Program-made: the position numbers and the translations under genes | Shown: in pieces, positions 47,125 through 56,171 of the stretch | Numbering within the stretch: the stretch's first letter is position 1 | Layout: each line of letters opens with the position of its first letter | The notes under the pieces: generated by a model | The model's database searches: none | What the model saw: only the letters and a program-made list of their open reading frames with translations | What the model was told of the DNA's origin: nothing | Source of the DNA: Bog-473 sp963737745 | Lineage (GTDB): Bacteria; Actinomycetota; Acidimicrobiia; Acidimicrobiales; RAAP-2 | Direction of reading: 5' to 3' | DNA length: 64,000 nt | Assembly (NCBI GenBank): GCA_963737745.1 | Contig: CAVTTR010000012.1 | Coordinates: 186,001-250,000, forward strand

Positions 47125-48618
47125 TTAGGAATTCAGTCGGTCCAGCAGGTCCGCCGGTCCTGTGCTCTGGGCCAGGAGTGCGCCGGTGTGTTCCGCCGTT
47201 CCCTTCAAGGGATCCATCATAGGGACGCGCCGCAGGGGGTCGGTCCCGATGTCGAAGACCAAGGAATCCCAGTTGGCGGTCACTACGGCGTCGGGCCAGC
47301 GGGCCAGGCACTTGCCCCTGAACCAGGCCCGGGTCCCGGGTGGGGGCTCCGTCACGGCCAGTTCCGTTTCCGCCGGCGTGATCAGGCGCCGCAACCCCAG
47401 GCGCTGGTAGACCGATTTGCCGGCTCGCAGGTCGTGGTACTGCAGGGCCAGGGCGGCCACCCGGGGATCCCGCCAATCGCAGTCGTGGCGCTCCTGGTAG
47501 GCCAGGAGGAGCTGGCGTTTGGCCACCCAATCGAGGGTGTCGGCCAGGGTGGACGGGTCGGACTCGAGGCCCTCGAGGACGTACTCCCAGTGTTCGAGAA
47601 TGAGCGCCCCCACCTGGCCGTCGTCGCCAAGAGCGGTCAGACCGTCGTGCTCGGCGTACTTGCGGGCCGCCTCGAAGAGCTCCCACTGCATCTGCAGGGC
47701 GGTGATGGTGGTGCCATCGGAGAGGGTGAGGCCCCGGGCCAAGGTGAGATCGGCGGACACCTGGTGCAGGGCGCGCACGGGGTCGGCCAGCGTCAGGAGC
47801 CGGGTCGGGCCGGCGTCGTCCTCGATCATGGCCAGCACGATGGCCGTGGTGCCGACCTTGAGCAGGGTGGCGATCTCGGACAGATTGGCGTCACCCACGA
47901 TCACGTGGAGACGCCGGAAGCGGGTGGGGTCGGCATGGGGCTCATCGCGGGTGTTGACGATGGGACGCTTGAGCGTCGTCTCCAGCCCGACTGTTTCCTC
48001 GAAGAACTCGGCGCGCTGGGAGATCTGAAAAAGGACGCGCTCAGAATCGAGAGCGGGCGTTTCCACACCGACCTTGCCGGATCCGGTAAAGAGCGTCCTC
48101 GATACGAAGTGCGGCACCACGCCGTCGATCACCTTGGCGAACGGCACGGACCGATCCATCATGTAGTTCTCGTGGCAGCCGTACGAGTTGCCCTTGCCGT
48201 CGGAGTTGTTCTTGTAGACGATCGGCGCCGGTTGGTCCGGGATACGCATGGCGGCGGCGATCATGGCCCGGCGCAACACCTCCTCCCCCGCTTTGTCGTG
48301 CACCAGGCACTCGAGCGGAGTGAGGCACTCGGGCGTGGAGTACTCGGGGTGCGCGTGGTCGACGTAGAAGCGGGCCCCGTTCGTCAGGACGGTGTTGGCC
48401 AGATGCGTCTCGACCATCGGGGCGAGCGAGCCCTCCCGGGCGAAGCCGCGGGCATCGTTGCCGGGCGTCTCGTCCTCGAAGTCCCAGCCGATCTTCTGCT
48501 CGATGTCCGAGGCGTAGGCATTCACCAGTACTGACGATGCCGCGATGGGATTCTGCTCGGCGCCGGGCGAGTGGATCCCGAATTCGGTCTCGATCCCGCA
48601 CACCTTGATGGTGGCCAC
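47125..48618 (-). CDS. dop: Pup deamidase/depupylase Dop
   Basis: 497 residues, the same fold as PafA. ATIKVCGIETEFGIHSPG starts it, with the catalytic aspartate in ARFYVDHAHPEYSTPECLTP; KNNSDGKGNSYGCHENYMMD and IVNTRDEPHADPTRFRRLHV line the nucleotide and Pup sites. The Dop-specific loop (EDETPGNDARGFAREGSLAP region) distinguishes it from PafA. Dop deamidates the Pup GGQ end and removes Pup from substrates. A GTG at 48618 is the start; ARC lies 29 bases upstream and pup 60 bases downstream. Confidence 0.96.
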   Translation of the reverse strand: MATIKVCGIETEFGIHSPGAEQNPIAASSVLVNAYASDIEQKIGWDFEDETPGNDARGFAREGSLAPMVETHLANTVLTNGARFYVDHAHPEYSTPECLTPLECLVHDKAGEEVLRRAMIAAAMRIPDQPAPIVYKNNSDGKGNSYGCHENYMMDRSVPFAKVIDGVVPHFVSRTLFTGSGKVGVETPALDSERVLFQISQRAEFFEETVGLETTLKRPIVNTRDEPHADPTRFRRLHVIVGDANLSEIATLLKVGTTAIVLAMIEDDAGPTRLLTLADPVRALHQVSADLTLARGLTLSDGTTITALQMQWELFEAARKYAEHDGLTALGDDGQVGALILEHWEYVLEGLESDPSTLADTLDWVAKRQLLLAYQERHDCDWRDPRVAALALQYHDLRAGKSVYQRLGLRRLITPAETELAVTEPPPGTRAWFRGKCLARWPDAVVTANWDSLVFDIGTDPLRRVPMMDPLKGTAEHTGALLAQSTGPADLLDRLNS

Positions 48619-48646
48619 GTCCTGACCCTATCGGTCCCGGCCGGTC

Positions 48647-50410
48647 TTACAGGTACTGACCGGTGCCCACGCGCTCGATCGACCGACCACCATGCACCTC
48701 GCGGTCCTCGGTGAGCAGGGTACGGACATAGACGATGCGCTCGCCCTTCTTCCCCGAGATGCGCGCCCAGTCGTCGGGGTTGGTCGTGTTCGGAAGGTCC
48801 TCGTTCTCCTTGTACTCCTGGCGAATGGACTCGAGGAGGTCCGAGGTGCGGATGCCGCCGGAGTCCCCGGCGATGACCCGCTTGATGGCCAGCTTCTTGG
48901 CCCGGCGCACGATGTTCTCGATCATGGCGCCCGAGGCGAAGTCGCGGTAGTAGAGGATCTCCTTGTCGCCATTCTGGTAGGTGACTTCGAGGAAGCGATT
49001 CTCGTCGTCCTCGCGATACATCTCGGCCACCGTCTTCTCGATGACGGCCTGCACCGCCTTGTCGGCGTCACCACCACCGAGTCGGCTGACCTCGTCGGCA
49101 TCCAACGGGAGGGCGGACGTGAGGTAGCGGCTGAAGATCTGGGCCGCCGCTTCGGCGTTGGGCCGCTCGATCTTGATCTTCACATCGAGCCGGCCGGGAC
49201 GCAGGATGGCGGGATCGATCAGATCCTCGCGGTTCGACGCCCCGATCACGATGACGTCCCGGAGTGATTCCACGCCGTCGATCTCGGCCAGCAGCTGCGG
49301 GACGATGGTCGACTCCATGTCCGAGCTGATGCCGGTACCACGAGTACGGAAGAGCGATTCCATCTCGTCGAAAAAGACGATGACGGGCATGCCTTCGTCG
49401 GCCTTCTCCCGAGCCCGCTGGAAGACCTGCCGGATCTGGCGCTCGGTCTCTCCGACGTATTTGTTGAGTAATTCGGGCCCTTTGATGTTGAGGAAGTAAC
49501 TGCGCACGTTGGTGTTGCCGGTCGACTCAGCCACCTTTTTCGCCAGTGAGTTGGCCACGGCCTTGGCGATGAGGGTCTTGCCACAGCCCGGAGGGCCGTA
49601 AAGCAGAATGCCCTTGGGTGCCGGCAACGAGTACTGCGCGAAAAGTTCACGGTGCAGGTACGGCAACTCGACTGCGTCGGTGATGGCCTCGATCTGGGTG
49701 TCGAGCCCACCCACGTCGGCGTACGTGATGTCGGGCACCTCTTCGAGGACGAGGTTCTCGCTCTCGAGCTTGGGCAGCTTCTCGATCAGCAGTCCGGTGC
49801 GCAAGTCCATGAGAAGCGAGTCGCCACTGCGCAGTTTGACCTCGAGCATCTCCTCGGAGAGCTCGGCCACGCGCTCTTCGTCGGCGCGGGCGAACACGAC
49901 GCAGCGTCGCTTGTCCTCGAGTTGCTCCTTGAGGGTGACCACCTCGCCGGACAGCTCCCCGTCTCGGACGAGGACCACGTTCAGTGACTCGTTCAGCACG
50001 ACCTCGTTGCCCTTGCGGATCTGGCCCGGGTCGATATCGGGGTGCAGGGTGACTCTCATTTTGCGCCCGCTCGAAAAGACGTCGACCGTACCGTCCTCGT
50101 TGACGCCGAGGAAGGTGCCGTAGGCGGCCGGGGGCTGGGTCAGCTTCTCGACTTCTTCGCGCAAGGAGGCCAGTTGCTCCTTGGCCTGTTGCAGGGTGAA
50201 GGTCAGTTTTTCGTTCTGCGAGGTGGCGTGGGCCAGTTGGCCCTTGCTCTCGAGGAGGCGCTCCTCGAGAGCCTGCACCCGGCCCGGGCTTTCCTGCAGC
50301 CGGCGGCGGAGCGCGTGGATCTCGTCCTCGGCGTCGGCCAGCTCAGATCGCAGGGCCTCGGCCTGGACGGCAAGGTCGTTGGAGTCCGGGGTATTGCTCA
50401 CTGCATTCAC
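48647..50410 (-). CDS. arc: Proteasomal AAA ATPase ARC/Mpa
   Basis: 587 residues. A coiled-coil N-terminus (AEDEIHALRRRLQESPGRVQ) recruits Pup; two OB-like domains follow (YGTFLGVNEDGTVDVFSSGR, VVTLKEQLEDKRRCVVFARA); the AAA module has Walker A GPPGCGKT, Walker B VFFDEMESLF, and ILRPGRLDVKIKIERPNAEA. The C-terminal GTGQYL is the tail that docks into and opens the PrcA ring. It is the first gene of the locus and probably has its own promoter in 50411-50513, where only G+C-rich repeats are seen. Confidence 0.97.
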   Translation of the reverse strand: MNAVSNTPDSNDLAVQAEALRSELADAEDEIHALRRRLQESPGRVQALEERLLESKGQLAHATSQNEKLTFTLQQAKEQLASLREEVEKLTQPPAAYGTFLGVNEDGTVDVFSSGRKMRVTLHPDIDPGQIRKGNEVVLNESLNVVLVRDGELSGEVVTLKEQLEDKRRCVVFARADEERVAELSEEMLEVKLRSGDSLLMDLRTGLLIEKLPKLESENLVLEEVPDITYADVGGLDTQIEAITDAVELPYLHRELFAQYSLPAPKGILLYGPPGCGKTLIAKAVANSLAKKVAESTGNTNVRSYFLNIKGPELLNKYVGETERQIRQVFQRAREKADEGMPVIVFFDEMESLFRTRGTGISSDMESTIVPQLLAEIDGVESLRDVIVIGASNREDLIDPAILRPGRLDVKIKIERPNAEAAAQIFSRYLTSALPLDADEVSRLGGGDADKAVQAVIEKTVAEMYREDDENRFLEVTYQNGDKEILYYRDFASGAMIENIVRRAKKLAIKRVIAGDSGGIRTSDLLESIRQEYKENEDLPNTTNPDDWARISGKKGERIVYVRTLLTEDREVHGGRSIERVGTGQYL

Positions 50411-50513
50411 CCTAGCCCTGGGCTAGGGGGCGGCGACCTTCATGCCCCCTGGCGAGACCCCTGGGGAGCCTCACGGCGAGCCTCCCGGCGGGCCCTCGGC
50501 GGGCCTCAAGCCG

Positions 50514-51887
50514 CTAGGCCCAGCCCGCCATGAGGGGCGATCGGCCCAGGTCGGCCCAGGTGGCGTGGGCTGGCGGGCCCGAGGCAGGGCCAACGGCCGA
50601 GGTGGCGGCTGCGCACGGGGTGGGCGTGAAGGTGGGAAGCCTGGGCAGCTTTGGGACCTGGGCCACGGGATGGCTGAAATTGAGAAGCGTGGCCAGGTTG
50701 CCGGGGTCGTAGGGCGCGTGTGACGCATCGCGGGCGGTGAGAGGGTGCAGTCCCCAGCGCCACTCGATCAATTTGAGCACCGAGGTGTGGTCGTAGAAAT
50801 GGTGATCGACCGCCGGTTGCATGCCGCCGCCGCTCCGTCCGATGCGACTGAAGGGCGAGGCGACGATGCAGGGCACCCTGAATCCCGACAGCACCTGTCC
50901 CGCCGCGTTGAGATCGGTGTCTATTCCGTTGGCCGGCGTGGCACCGACACGCACGCCGGCGGTAATCCGACGCGGTGCGACGTGATCGAAGAAGCCGCCC
51001 CATTCGTCGTAGTTGATGACGAGCACCGTCTTGTCCCAGCGGGGTCCGGTGGCTACGGCGTGAAAGACCTGCGACAAGAAAGCGTCGCCGGCGCGAATGT
51101 CGGCCAGCGGATGATCGTCCCCGGACGTCCCGTCGGCCTCACCGCTGAACTTCGGGTCGACGTAGCACACGTTGGGCAGCGTCCCAGCCGCCGCATCGCT
51201 CACGAATTGCGAGAATTTCGGCGGCAATTGGGAGATATTTCAGGCCCCACAGCGCAAGGAAGGGGACGTCGCTGAAGTAGTAGCGACCGGTGGGGCCGCC
51301 TGGCTTGTTGAGCTGGTCCCAAATGGTGGGAAGCCTCGAGAGGCTCAGAGCATCGGTGAGCCGGTCCGTCTGCGCCGAGTGCTGAAAGAAGCGATTGGGG
51401 TACGTGGGTCCCAAAATCGAACAGAAGTAACGGTCACACGTGGTGTACGACTGCGCCAGCCGACTCATGAACGGGCGGTCCGCCGCCTCGTAGTAACTAA
51501 TGGCAAAGGAATCGTTCTCCGAGTCGGAGAGGAAGCCGTTCATGCGACCGTGGTTGTACTGGTAGCGGCCACCCGAATAGGAGTGATCGGGGTCCTTGAA
51601 TCCGCAGCCGCTCAACTGCGTCTGGTGGAACGTCGACCGGTTCGTCCCACGTTGATCCGGGTACTCGAGCCCGGCCTGGCGGCCGTCGGCGTGAGGCAGC
51701 CAACCCAAGAAATGGTCGAAGCTCCGGTTTTCCATCATGACCACCACGACGTGCTCGATGCCTGACGCCGCAGGGTGCGGGAGTGCGGTCCGTTCGGCGG
51801 CTCCGGCTCCGCTCTGGTCCCGAGGTCGCCCACCAGGAGCGCCCCGGCGGCCCCCAGGGCGCCCTTGACGAACGTCCGACGATCCAT
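50514..51887 (-). CDS. Tat-exported phosphoesterase/phospholipase-C-like protein (frameshifted)
   Basis: About 455 residues. The N-terminus MDRRTFVKGALGAAGALLVG is a twin-arginine signal, so it should be secreted folded by the TatABC encoded nearby. The phosphoesterase family marks are VVVVMMENRSFDHFLGWLPH, the metal-binding HGRMNGFLSD and CYVDPKFSG, and late motifs INYDEWGGFFDHVAPR and ASPFSRIG. Frame changes near 51780 and 51235 are required. Relatives include phospholipase C and acid phosphatases; the substrate cannot be assigned. The ATG at 51887 follows a GGACC stretch rather than a strong Shine-Dalgarno. Confidence 0.82.
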
Positions 51888-51972
51888 TGTCACAAGGTCC
51901 ACATCATCGCTGAGGAACGGTCTGGCTCGGGCGCAACGGTAGCCGCGGGGGTAAAACGGCCCACGTCAGCCC

Positions 51973-52020
51973 AAAGTGGACAAAGAAAGTGGACAAACAA
52001 GGGGCCTAAAAGTGGACAAG
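51973..52020 (+). repeat. Three direct repeats of AAAGTGGACAA
   Basis: Copies begin at 51973, 51986 and 52009 (the last ends in AAG). Spacing is 13 then 23 bases. They lie directly upstream of the inverted repeat. They could be a protein-binding array; no known consensus is matched. Confidence 0.6.
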
Positions 52021-52027
52021 CGGGGCG

Positions 52028-52103
52028 GAGAGCCCCGGGACTTCTTTTTGGAAAACGATGCGGCGCGGGCGGTTATTTCAAAAACATGTCCCGGGACGCT
52101 CTC
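52028..52103. repeat. Dispersed repeat copy B: long imperfect inverted repeat
   Basis: Left arm GAGAGCCCCGGGACTTC, then TTTTTGGAAA; right arm TTTCAAAAACATG, then TCCCGGGACGCTCTC. Read as reverse complement the arms agree over ~26 of 28 positions allowing one gap, around a ~21-base centre (ACGATGCGGCGCGGGCGGTT). The left arm and centre match copy A at 19264-19313. The size is like a palindromic repeat or a small nonautonomous element. Confidence 0.7.
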
Positions 52104-52276
52104 GCTCGAGCTGGCCGGGACCGCTGGCACCGACGTGAGAAAACGCCCATGACGGGACGTATCCTGGACGGCGACTAATATGAAAGCCCAGCACGTGATG
52201 TTGACGGCGTTGGGGAGGCTTCAGTACGGTCCCCTACGCTTTCGGGCGGGTCACTATCGAGGAGAGAGACAACGAC

Positions 52277-52516
52277 ATGAAGGTCTGGATCGACCAGGAT
52301 CTCTGCACGGGCGATGGACTGTGCGAAGAGATCGCGCCGGCCGTATTCACTCTTCTCGACGATGGGCTCGCCTATGTGAAGGAAGAGGACGGATCGGTCA
52401 AGAATGACCCGGGCGGATCGGCCGGCATGGCCGTGGTGCCGGGCGACCTGGAAGAAGCCGTTGTCGAAGCCTCCGAGGAATGTCCCGGAGAGTGCATCTT
52501 CATCGAGCGCGACTGA
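52277..52516 (+). CDS. Ferredoxin, single 3Fe-4S-type cluster (P450 redox partner type)
   Basis: 79 residues. MKVWIDQDLCTGDGLCEEIA gives the CxxDGxC part, and EECPGECIFIERD the final CxxxC; the missing fourth cluster ligand favours a 3Fe-4S cluster, as in P450 ferredoxins. This is a slightly longer version with an insert (EDGSVKNDPGGSAGMAVV). The ATG at 52277 follows GAGGAGAGAG. No P450 is adjacent; the nearest is at 12.9 kb. It would shuttle electrons to a P450 or another oxygenase. Confidence 0.88.
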   Translation: MKVWIDQDLCTGDGLCEEIAPAVFTLLDDGLAYVKEEDGSVKNDPGGSAGMAVVPGDLEEAVVEASEECPGECIFIERD

Positions 52517-52572
52517 GGCGGCGCGTCGGGCTTCCCGACGCCCAACCCTGACAGTTGACCGAGGCAGCCCGT

Positions 52573-53787
52573 TCAAACGCCCCAGCGGTAGTTCTCGTCG
52601 GGCCAGTAGACCACCCCGCGGTCGTGAAGATCGCTGACCGCCGCGTCGTCGTAACCCATCTCGGCCAGAATCTCCCGCGTGTCCTGCCCGACCATCGGCG
52701 TGGGCCGCTCCTGTCGACCCGGCGTGTCGCTGAAGGTGATCAGGTTGCCGAACTGGCGCACCCGTCCGAGGAGGGGGTGTGTGTACTCGGTCACCAGCCC
52801 CAGGCGGTGGAGGTCCTCATCGAAGAGGATGCTCTCTCCGTCCCACGTGTCGACGGAGATCTCCACTGGCACTCCCTCGGCCCGCAGTGACCTACGCCAG
52901 TTGACCGCCATGTTCTCGCGAAAGGCCTCGGTGAGCGCAACAGTGAGCTCGGCGTGGTTTTGTTCCCGAAGCTGGGCGGTGGCGAACCGGGGGTCGTCGA
53001 GCAACCCCGGGCGCCCCAGCACGCGGCACAGCGGTTCCCAATGCTCTTCGCACAGGGCGGCGAGCTGGAGCCAACCGTCCTGCGTCTCGTAGAGACGGTA
53101 GAGAGCGGAGACACCCTGCTGGTCGCGATCGAGCACGGCGCGTGGCGAAGGGGTGCCGTCGGGGGCCAGCCAGGAGTCGGCCGTGTAGAGCATCGAGCCG
53201 TTGAAGATCGAGGACCACAGGAACTGACCCTCGCCGGTGCGGTTGCGGTGGTAGAGCGCCACGAGGAGCGCCGTCACCGAGGGCATGGCCGAGGCGACGT
53301 CGCCGTGGCCGTAGCGGTACCACATCGGGGTGTTACCGGCCGCTACCGGGCCCTGTTCCCACTCGATGCCCGACGCCGCCTGACCGAGCGGGTCCAGGCC
53401 GCCGAACTTGGCCAATGGCCCGTCTGGTCCGTACATGAAGGTGTTGCAGTACAGCAGGTCGGGCTTGACGGCCCGACACGCCTCGTAGCCGACACCCAGC
53501 CGCTCGGCGGTTCCGAGCGTCATGTTGTGGTGGACGATGTCAGCCGAGGCGACGAGCTCCAGGGCGAGACGCACGCCGTCGGGCTCCTTGAGGTCGATGG
53601 CGATGTCGCGCTTGCCGCGTTGGCAGCCCATGAACGACCCGATGACGGCACCGCGCATCCCGTCCCCGCGGGTGGGTTCGACCTTGATGACGTCGGCGCC
53701 GAGATCGGCCAGCAGCATCGGCCCGAAGGGGCCAGCCAGGAACTGCCCGAAATCCACGACCCGTAGGCCTTCCAGCGGACCTGGCAT
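52573..53787 (-). CDS. CaiB/BaiF family CoA-transferase
   Basis: 404 residues, family-III CoA transferase. MPGPLEGLRVVDFGQFLAGP, LLADLGADVIKVEPTRGDGM, GKRDIAIDLKEPDGVRLALE and VHHNMTLGTAERLGVGYEAC are the standard N-terminal signatures; DNPRFATAQLREQ-like and EIDTWDGESILFDEDLH regions follow. It swaps CoA between carboxylic acids in a degradation pathway. It starts one base after the stop of the second CoA-transferase gene, so the two may form a heterodimer. The substrate is unknown. Confidence 0.9.
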   Translation of the reverse strand: MPGPLEGLRVVDFGQFLAGPFGPMLLADLGADVIKVEPTRGDGMRGAVIGSFMGCQRGKRDIAIDLKEPDGVRLALELVASADIVHHNMTLGTAERLGVGYEACRAVKPDLLYCNTFMYGPDGPLAKFGGLDPLGQAASGIEWEQGPVAAGNTPMWYRYGHGDVASAMPSVTALLVALYHRNRTGEGQFLWSSIFNGSMLYTADSWLAPDGTPSPRAVLDRDQQGVSALYRLYETQDGWLQLAALCEEHWEPLCRVLGRPGLLDDPRFATAQLREQNHAELTVALTEAFRENMAVNWRRSLRAEGVPVEISVDTWDGESILFDEDLHRLGLVTEYTHPLLGRVRQFGNLITFSDTPGRQERPTPMVGQDTREILAEMGYDDAAVSDLHDRGVVYWPDENYRWGV

Positions 53788-53788
53788 T

Positions 53789-54943
53789 TCAGATCACCCC
53801 TTTCGCCCGCAGGGCGGCGATGCGGTCGTCGTCGTGGCCGAGTGAGCGTAGGACTTCGTCGGTGTGTGCGCCAACGGGTGGTTGGGGGCCCTGCACGGCG
53901 CCTGGCGTGCCTTCGAGGAAGAAGATGGACCCGATCTGCGTGGTCGCCCCGTGCTCGGGATCGTCGACCTTGACCACGGCACCGGGGGTGGCGAGGAGCT
54001 GGGGGTGGTCGAAGCGCTCGTGGGGGGCCACGATTGCCTCCGCACCCAGCCCTACCTCGTGGAAGGCTTCGAGCAGCTCTTGGCGGTCCCAGCGCTTGAA
54101 GGCCTCGACCCGGCTGGCCGCATAGGCAACCCTCTCGTCGGGAGGCAGGGCGAAGGTCTCGGCCATCGAGAGCTCCTTGATCCCCAGGATCGAGGCCTCG
54201 CTCCTGGTCGGCGTCATGCCCGACGTGGTCGCGGCGTGGATCCACTCCCCGTTGGCGCACTCGAAGATCGAGGCCTGGTGGACGCTGGCGGGGTGGGATT
54301 TGGCCAGGTTGTACTGACCCTTGTCCGTCCAGTTCCAGATCTGCGTGGTGAGCGAGAGGACGCCCTGGAGCAGCGAGACCTCGACGCGCTGTCCCCGCCC
54401 GGTGCGGTCGCGCGCCACGAGCGCCGCCATGATCCCCATGGGCACGAGGAAGGCGGCGCCAAGGCTGGCCACGGGGCTGTGGAGGAAGACGGGGCCATTG
54501 CGGAAGCTGGTGTTCTCCCACTGCTGGCCGGTGCGGGCGTGGACGAGGGCCTCGTAGCCCGGCGAGTCCTCGTAACGCACGCCCGATGGCCAGGCCGGGA
54601 TGGCGCAGTAGATCAACCGGGGGAACTCGTCGTGCAGCGCTTCGTAGTCGAGCCCGAGCCGGGCCATCGTTCCTGGCGCGAAGGCCTCGACGAGCACGTC
54701 CGCCGTGGCGAGCAACTCCCGAAAGACGGCGACGCCCTCTGGTTGCTTCAGATCGAGAACGACCGACCGGCGGCTGCGGTTGTAGACGGTGGAGGCCGCT
54801 TCGCTCCGGGACGGTACGCCTCCGGGTGGCTCGATCTTGATCACATCGGCACCGTGCTCAGCCAGCTGCAGCACGCCGAGCGGGCCGGCGATGCCGCCCG
54901 TGAGATCCAGGATGCGGAGCCCCCCCAGGGCTTGGGCGGTCAT
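53789..54943 (-). CDS. CaiB/BaiF family CoA-transferase
   Basis: 384 residues. LGGLRILDLTGGIAGPLGVL, LAEHGADVIKIEPPGGVPSR, VYNRSRRSVVLDLKQPEGVA and VEAFAPGTMARLGLDYEALH mark the family; the middle has QRVEVSLLQGVLSLTTQIWN. The ATG at 54943 is chosen because AGGTGG lies upstream; an earlier in-frame start at 55009 is less likely. It overlaps no gene but precedes the other CoA-transferase directly, so they are co-transcribed and may act on the same acid. The 100 bases upstream show no clear operator. Confidence 0.9.
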   Translation of the reverse strand: MTAQALGGLRILDLTGGIAGPLGVLQLAEHGADVIKIEPPGGVPSRSEAASTVYNRSRRSVVLDLKQPEGVAVFRELLATADVLVEAFAPGTMARLGLDYEALHDEFPRLIYCAIPAWPSGVRYEDSPGYEALVHARTGQQWENTSFRNGPVFLHSPVASLGAAFLVPMGIMAALVARDRTGRGQRVEVSLLQGVLSLTTQIWNWTDKGQYNLAKSHPASVHQASIFECANGEWIHAATTSGMTPTRSEASILGIKELSMAETFALPPDERVAYAASRVEAFKRWDRQELLEAFHEVGLGAEAIVAPHERFDHPQLLATPGAVVKVDDPEHGATTQIGSIFFLEGTPGAVQGPQPPVGAHTDEVLRSLGHDDDRIAALRAKGVI

Positions 54944-55043
54944 GCCGCCACCTGGGTACGAAGAAGCCAGGTTTTGCTCATGGCTGCAAACTAACCGGCC
55001 AAAACTCACGGTGCTTGGAGAACAACGAAGCCCGCAGTGGTCC

Positions 55044-55868
55044 CTAGGCGCTCAGGCGACGCGCCGTGGTGAGGAATCCCGTGTGGCCCACCATGCGGTG
55101 GTCCGGCCGGACCGAGCGCGCCTCAATGTGCCATGTGCGCCGCATGATCTCCTGGGTTTCGGGCAGCCCGAACGGCGCGCTCTCATCGTCGAGCGCCTGG
55201 CGCAGGAGCGCCGTCTGGTTGATGGTCGGCAAGTAGGCCAACAGAATGCCGCCGGGTCGTAGGGCCTCGGCGGCGGCGGGAATCACCTTATGGGGCTCGG
55301 GCATATCGAGCAGGATCCGATCGAGGTCGCGCTCGTCGATGCCCTCGGTCACATCGCGTATCTCGACCCGGTACGGCGCATCCGGTCCGAGGGTGGCGAC
55401 GACGTTGGACGTTGCCCGCGCCGCGAAGTCTTCGCGGAGCTCGTAGCCGACGACGGAAGCGCCGGCGCGCAGCACGGTCATGGAAAGGGCACCCGATCCG
55501 ACACCCGCCTCGAGTACCCGTTGTCCGGGACCGAGGTCGGCCGCGATGAGGATGGCACCAAGGTCTTTGGGGTAGATGACCTGAGCACCTCGTGGCATCT
55601 TGAGCACGATGTCGCTCAGCGTCGGACGCAGCACGAGGAAGTGGCGTCCGGTCGAACCGGTGATCGTCCGCCCTTCGTCTCCGCCGATGATGTCGTCGTG
55701 CGCAATGACCCCGGCATGGGTATGGAACGTGGCGCCCGCCACCAACGTGATGAGGTAGCGGCGCTCCTTGGGGTCTATGAGAAGGATGCGTTCACCTGCT
55801 TCGAGGGCATGCGAGGCGGTCTTCGAAGACGCAGAAGCCTCGGGCCTAGGCGTCGTCGTCAACGGCAT
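55044..55868 (-). CDS. trmI: tRNA (adenine-58-N1)-methyltransferase TrmI
   Basis: 274 residues. After a basic N-terminal domain, the SAM-binding motif I is LEAGVGSGALSMTVLRAG; YELREDFAARATSNV and LDRILLDMPEPHKVIPAAAE are the catalytic region, and LPTINQTALLRQALDD fits the family. It makes m1A58 in tRNA as a tetramer. In mycobacteria trmI lies close to the proteasome ATPase locus, as it does here (4.6 kb away). The start at 55868 lies inside the end of the upstream gene. It is transcribed towards the CoA-transferase operon. Confidence 0.92.
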   Translation of the reverse strand: MPLTTTPRPEASASSKTASHALEAGERILLIDPKERRYLITLVAGATFHTHAGVIAHDDIIGGDEGRTITGSTGRHFLVLRPTLSDIVLKMPRGAQVIYPKDLGAILIAADLGPGQRVLEAGVGSGALSMTVLRAGASVVGYELREDFAARATSNVVATLGPDAPYRVEIRDVTEGIDERDLDRILLDMPEPHKVIPAAAEALRPGGILLAYLPTINQTALLRQALDDESAPFGLPETQEIMRRTWHIEARSVRPDHRMVGHTGFLTTARRLSA

Positions 55869-56163
55869 CCGCGTGTGAAGTGCCGAAGCCTCCGGCCTCA
55901 CCGCCCTTGCCCTGGCCGCGAGCCTTGCGTCCACGCCGACGGCCGCGACCATCCTCACCCTCGAACGGCGGGGCATCCCACTCGCGCACAGAGATCAAGA
56001 TCTTCTCCCCCGGTGCGATGCGCAGCGACGACACGACGTCACCTTCGTCGTTGAGCGCCCGGCGGAGAACAAAGGCACAGGCGGCGATGACCAGCCAGAC
56101 CCAGTCGCCGGCGAGTCCGCGCCGCACGGCGGCGCGCACGAGGCGCCGTAGGAGGACGTCCAT
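55846..56163 (-). CDS. Small membrane-associated protein, unknown function
   Basis: 105 residues. One hydrophobic segment (WVWLVIAACAFVLRRALN) is followed by a polar, Arg/Gly-rich tail (GEDGRGRRRGRKARGQGKGG). No family is recognised. It overlaps trmI by 23 bases and starts 8 bases after the next upstream gene's stop, so it is part of the same short operon (holin-like, small TM protein, this gene, trmI). Confidence 0.6.
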   Translation of the reverse strand: MDVLLRRLVRAAVRRGLAGDWVWLVIAACAFVLRRALNDEGDVVSSLRIAPGEKILISVREWDAPPFEGEDGRGRRRGRKARGQGKGGEAGGFGTSHADAVDDDA

Positions 56164-56171
56164 GCGACGAC

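Larger units (their letters stand above)
51888..52276. other. Gap with direct repeats and a large inverted repeat
   Basis: No coding signal. The stretch holds three AAAGTGGACAA direct repeats and the inverted repeat at 52028-52103, listed separately. The last 90 bases lead to the ferredoxin gene, with AGGAGAGAG ahead of its start. Confidence 0.55.

Noticed and set aside
51783..52178. Plus-strand frame sharing the peptide KRCGA with a frame at 19.3 kb
   Set aside because: The similarity comes from the dispersed repeat itself; the frame has no start signal and is antisense to the phosphoesterase at its beginning.
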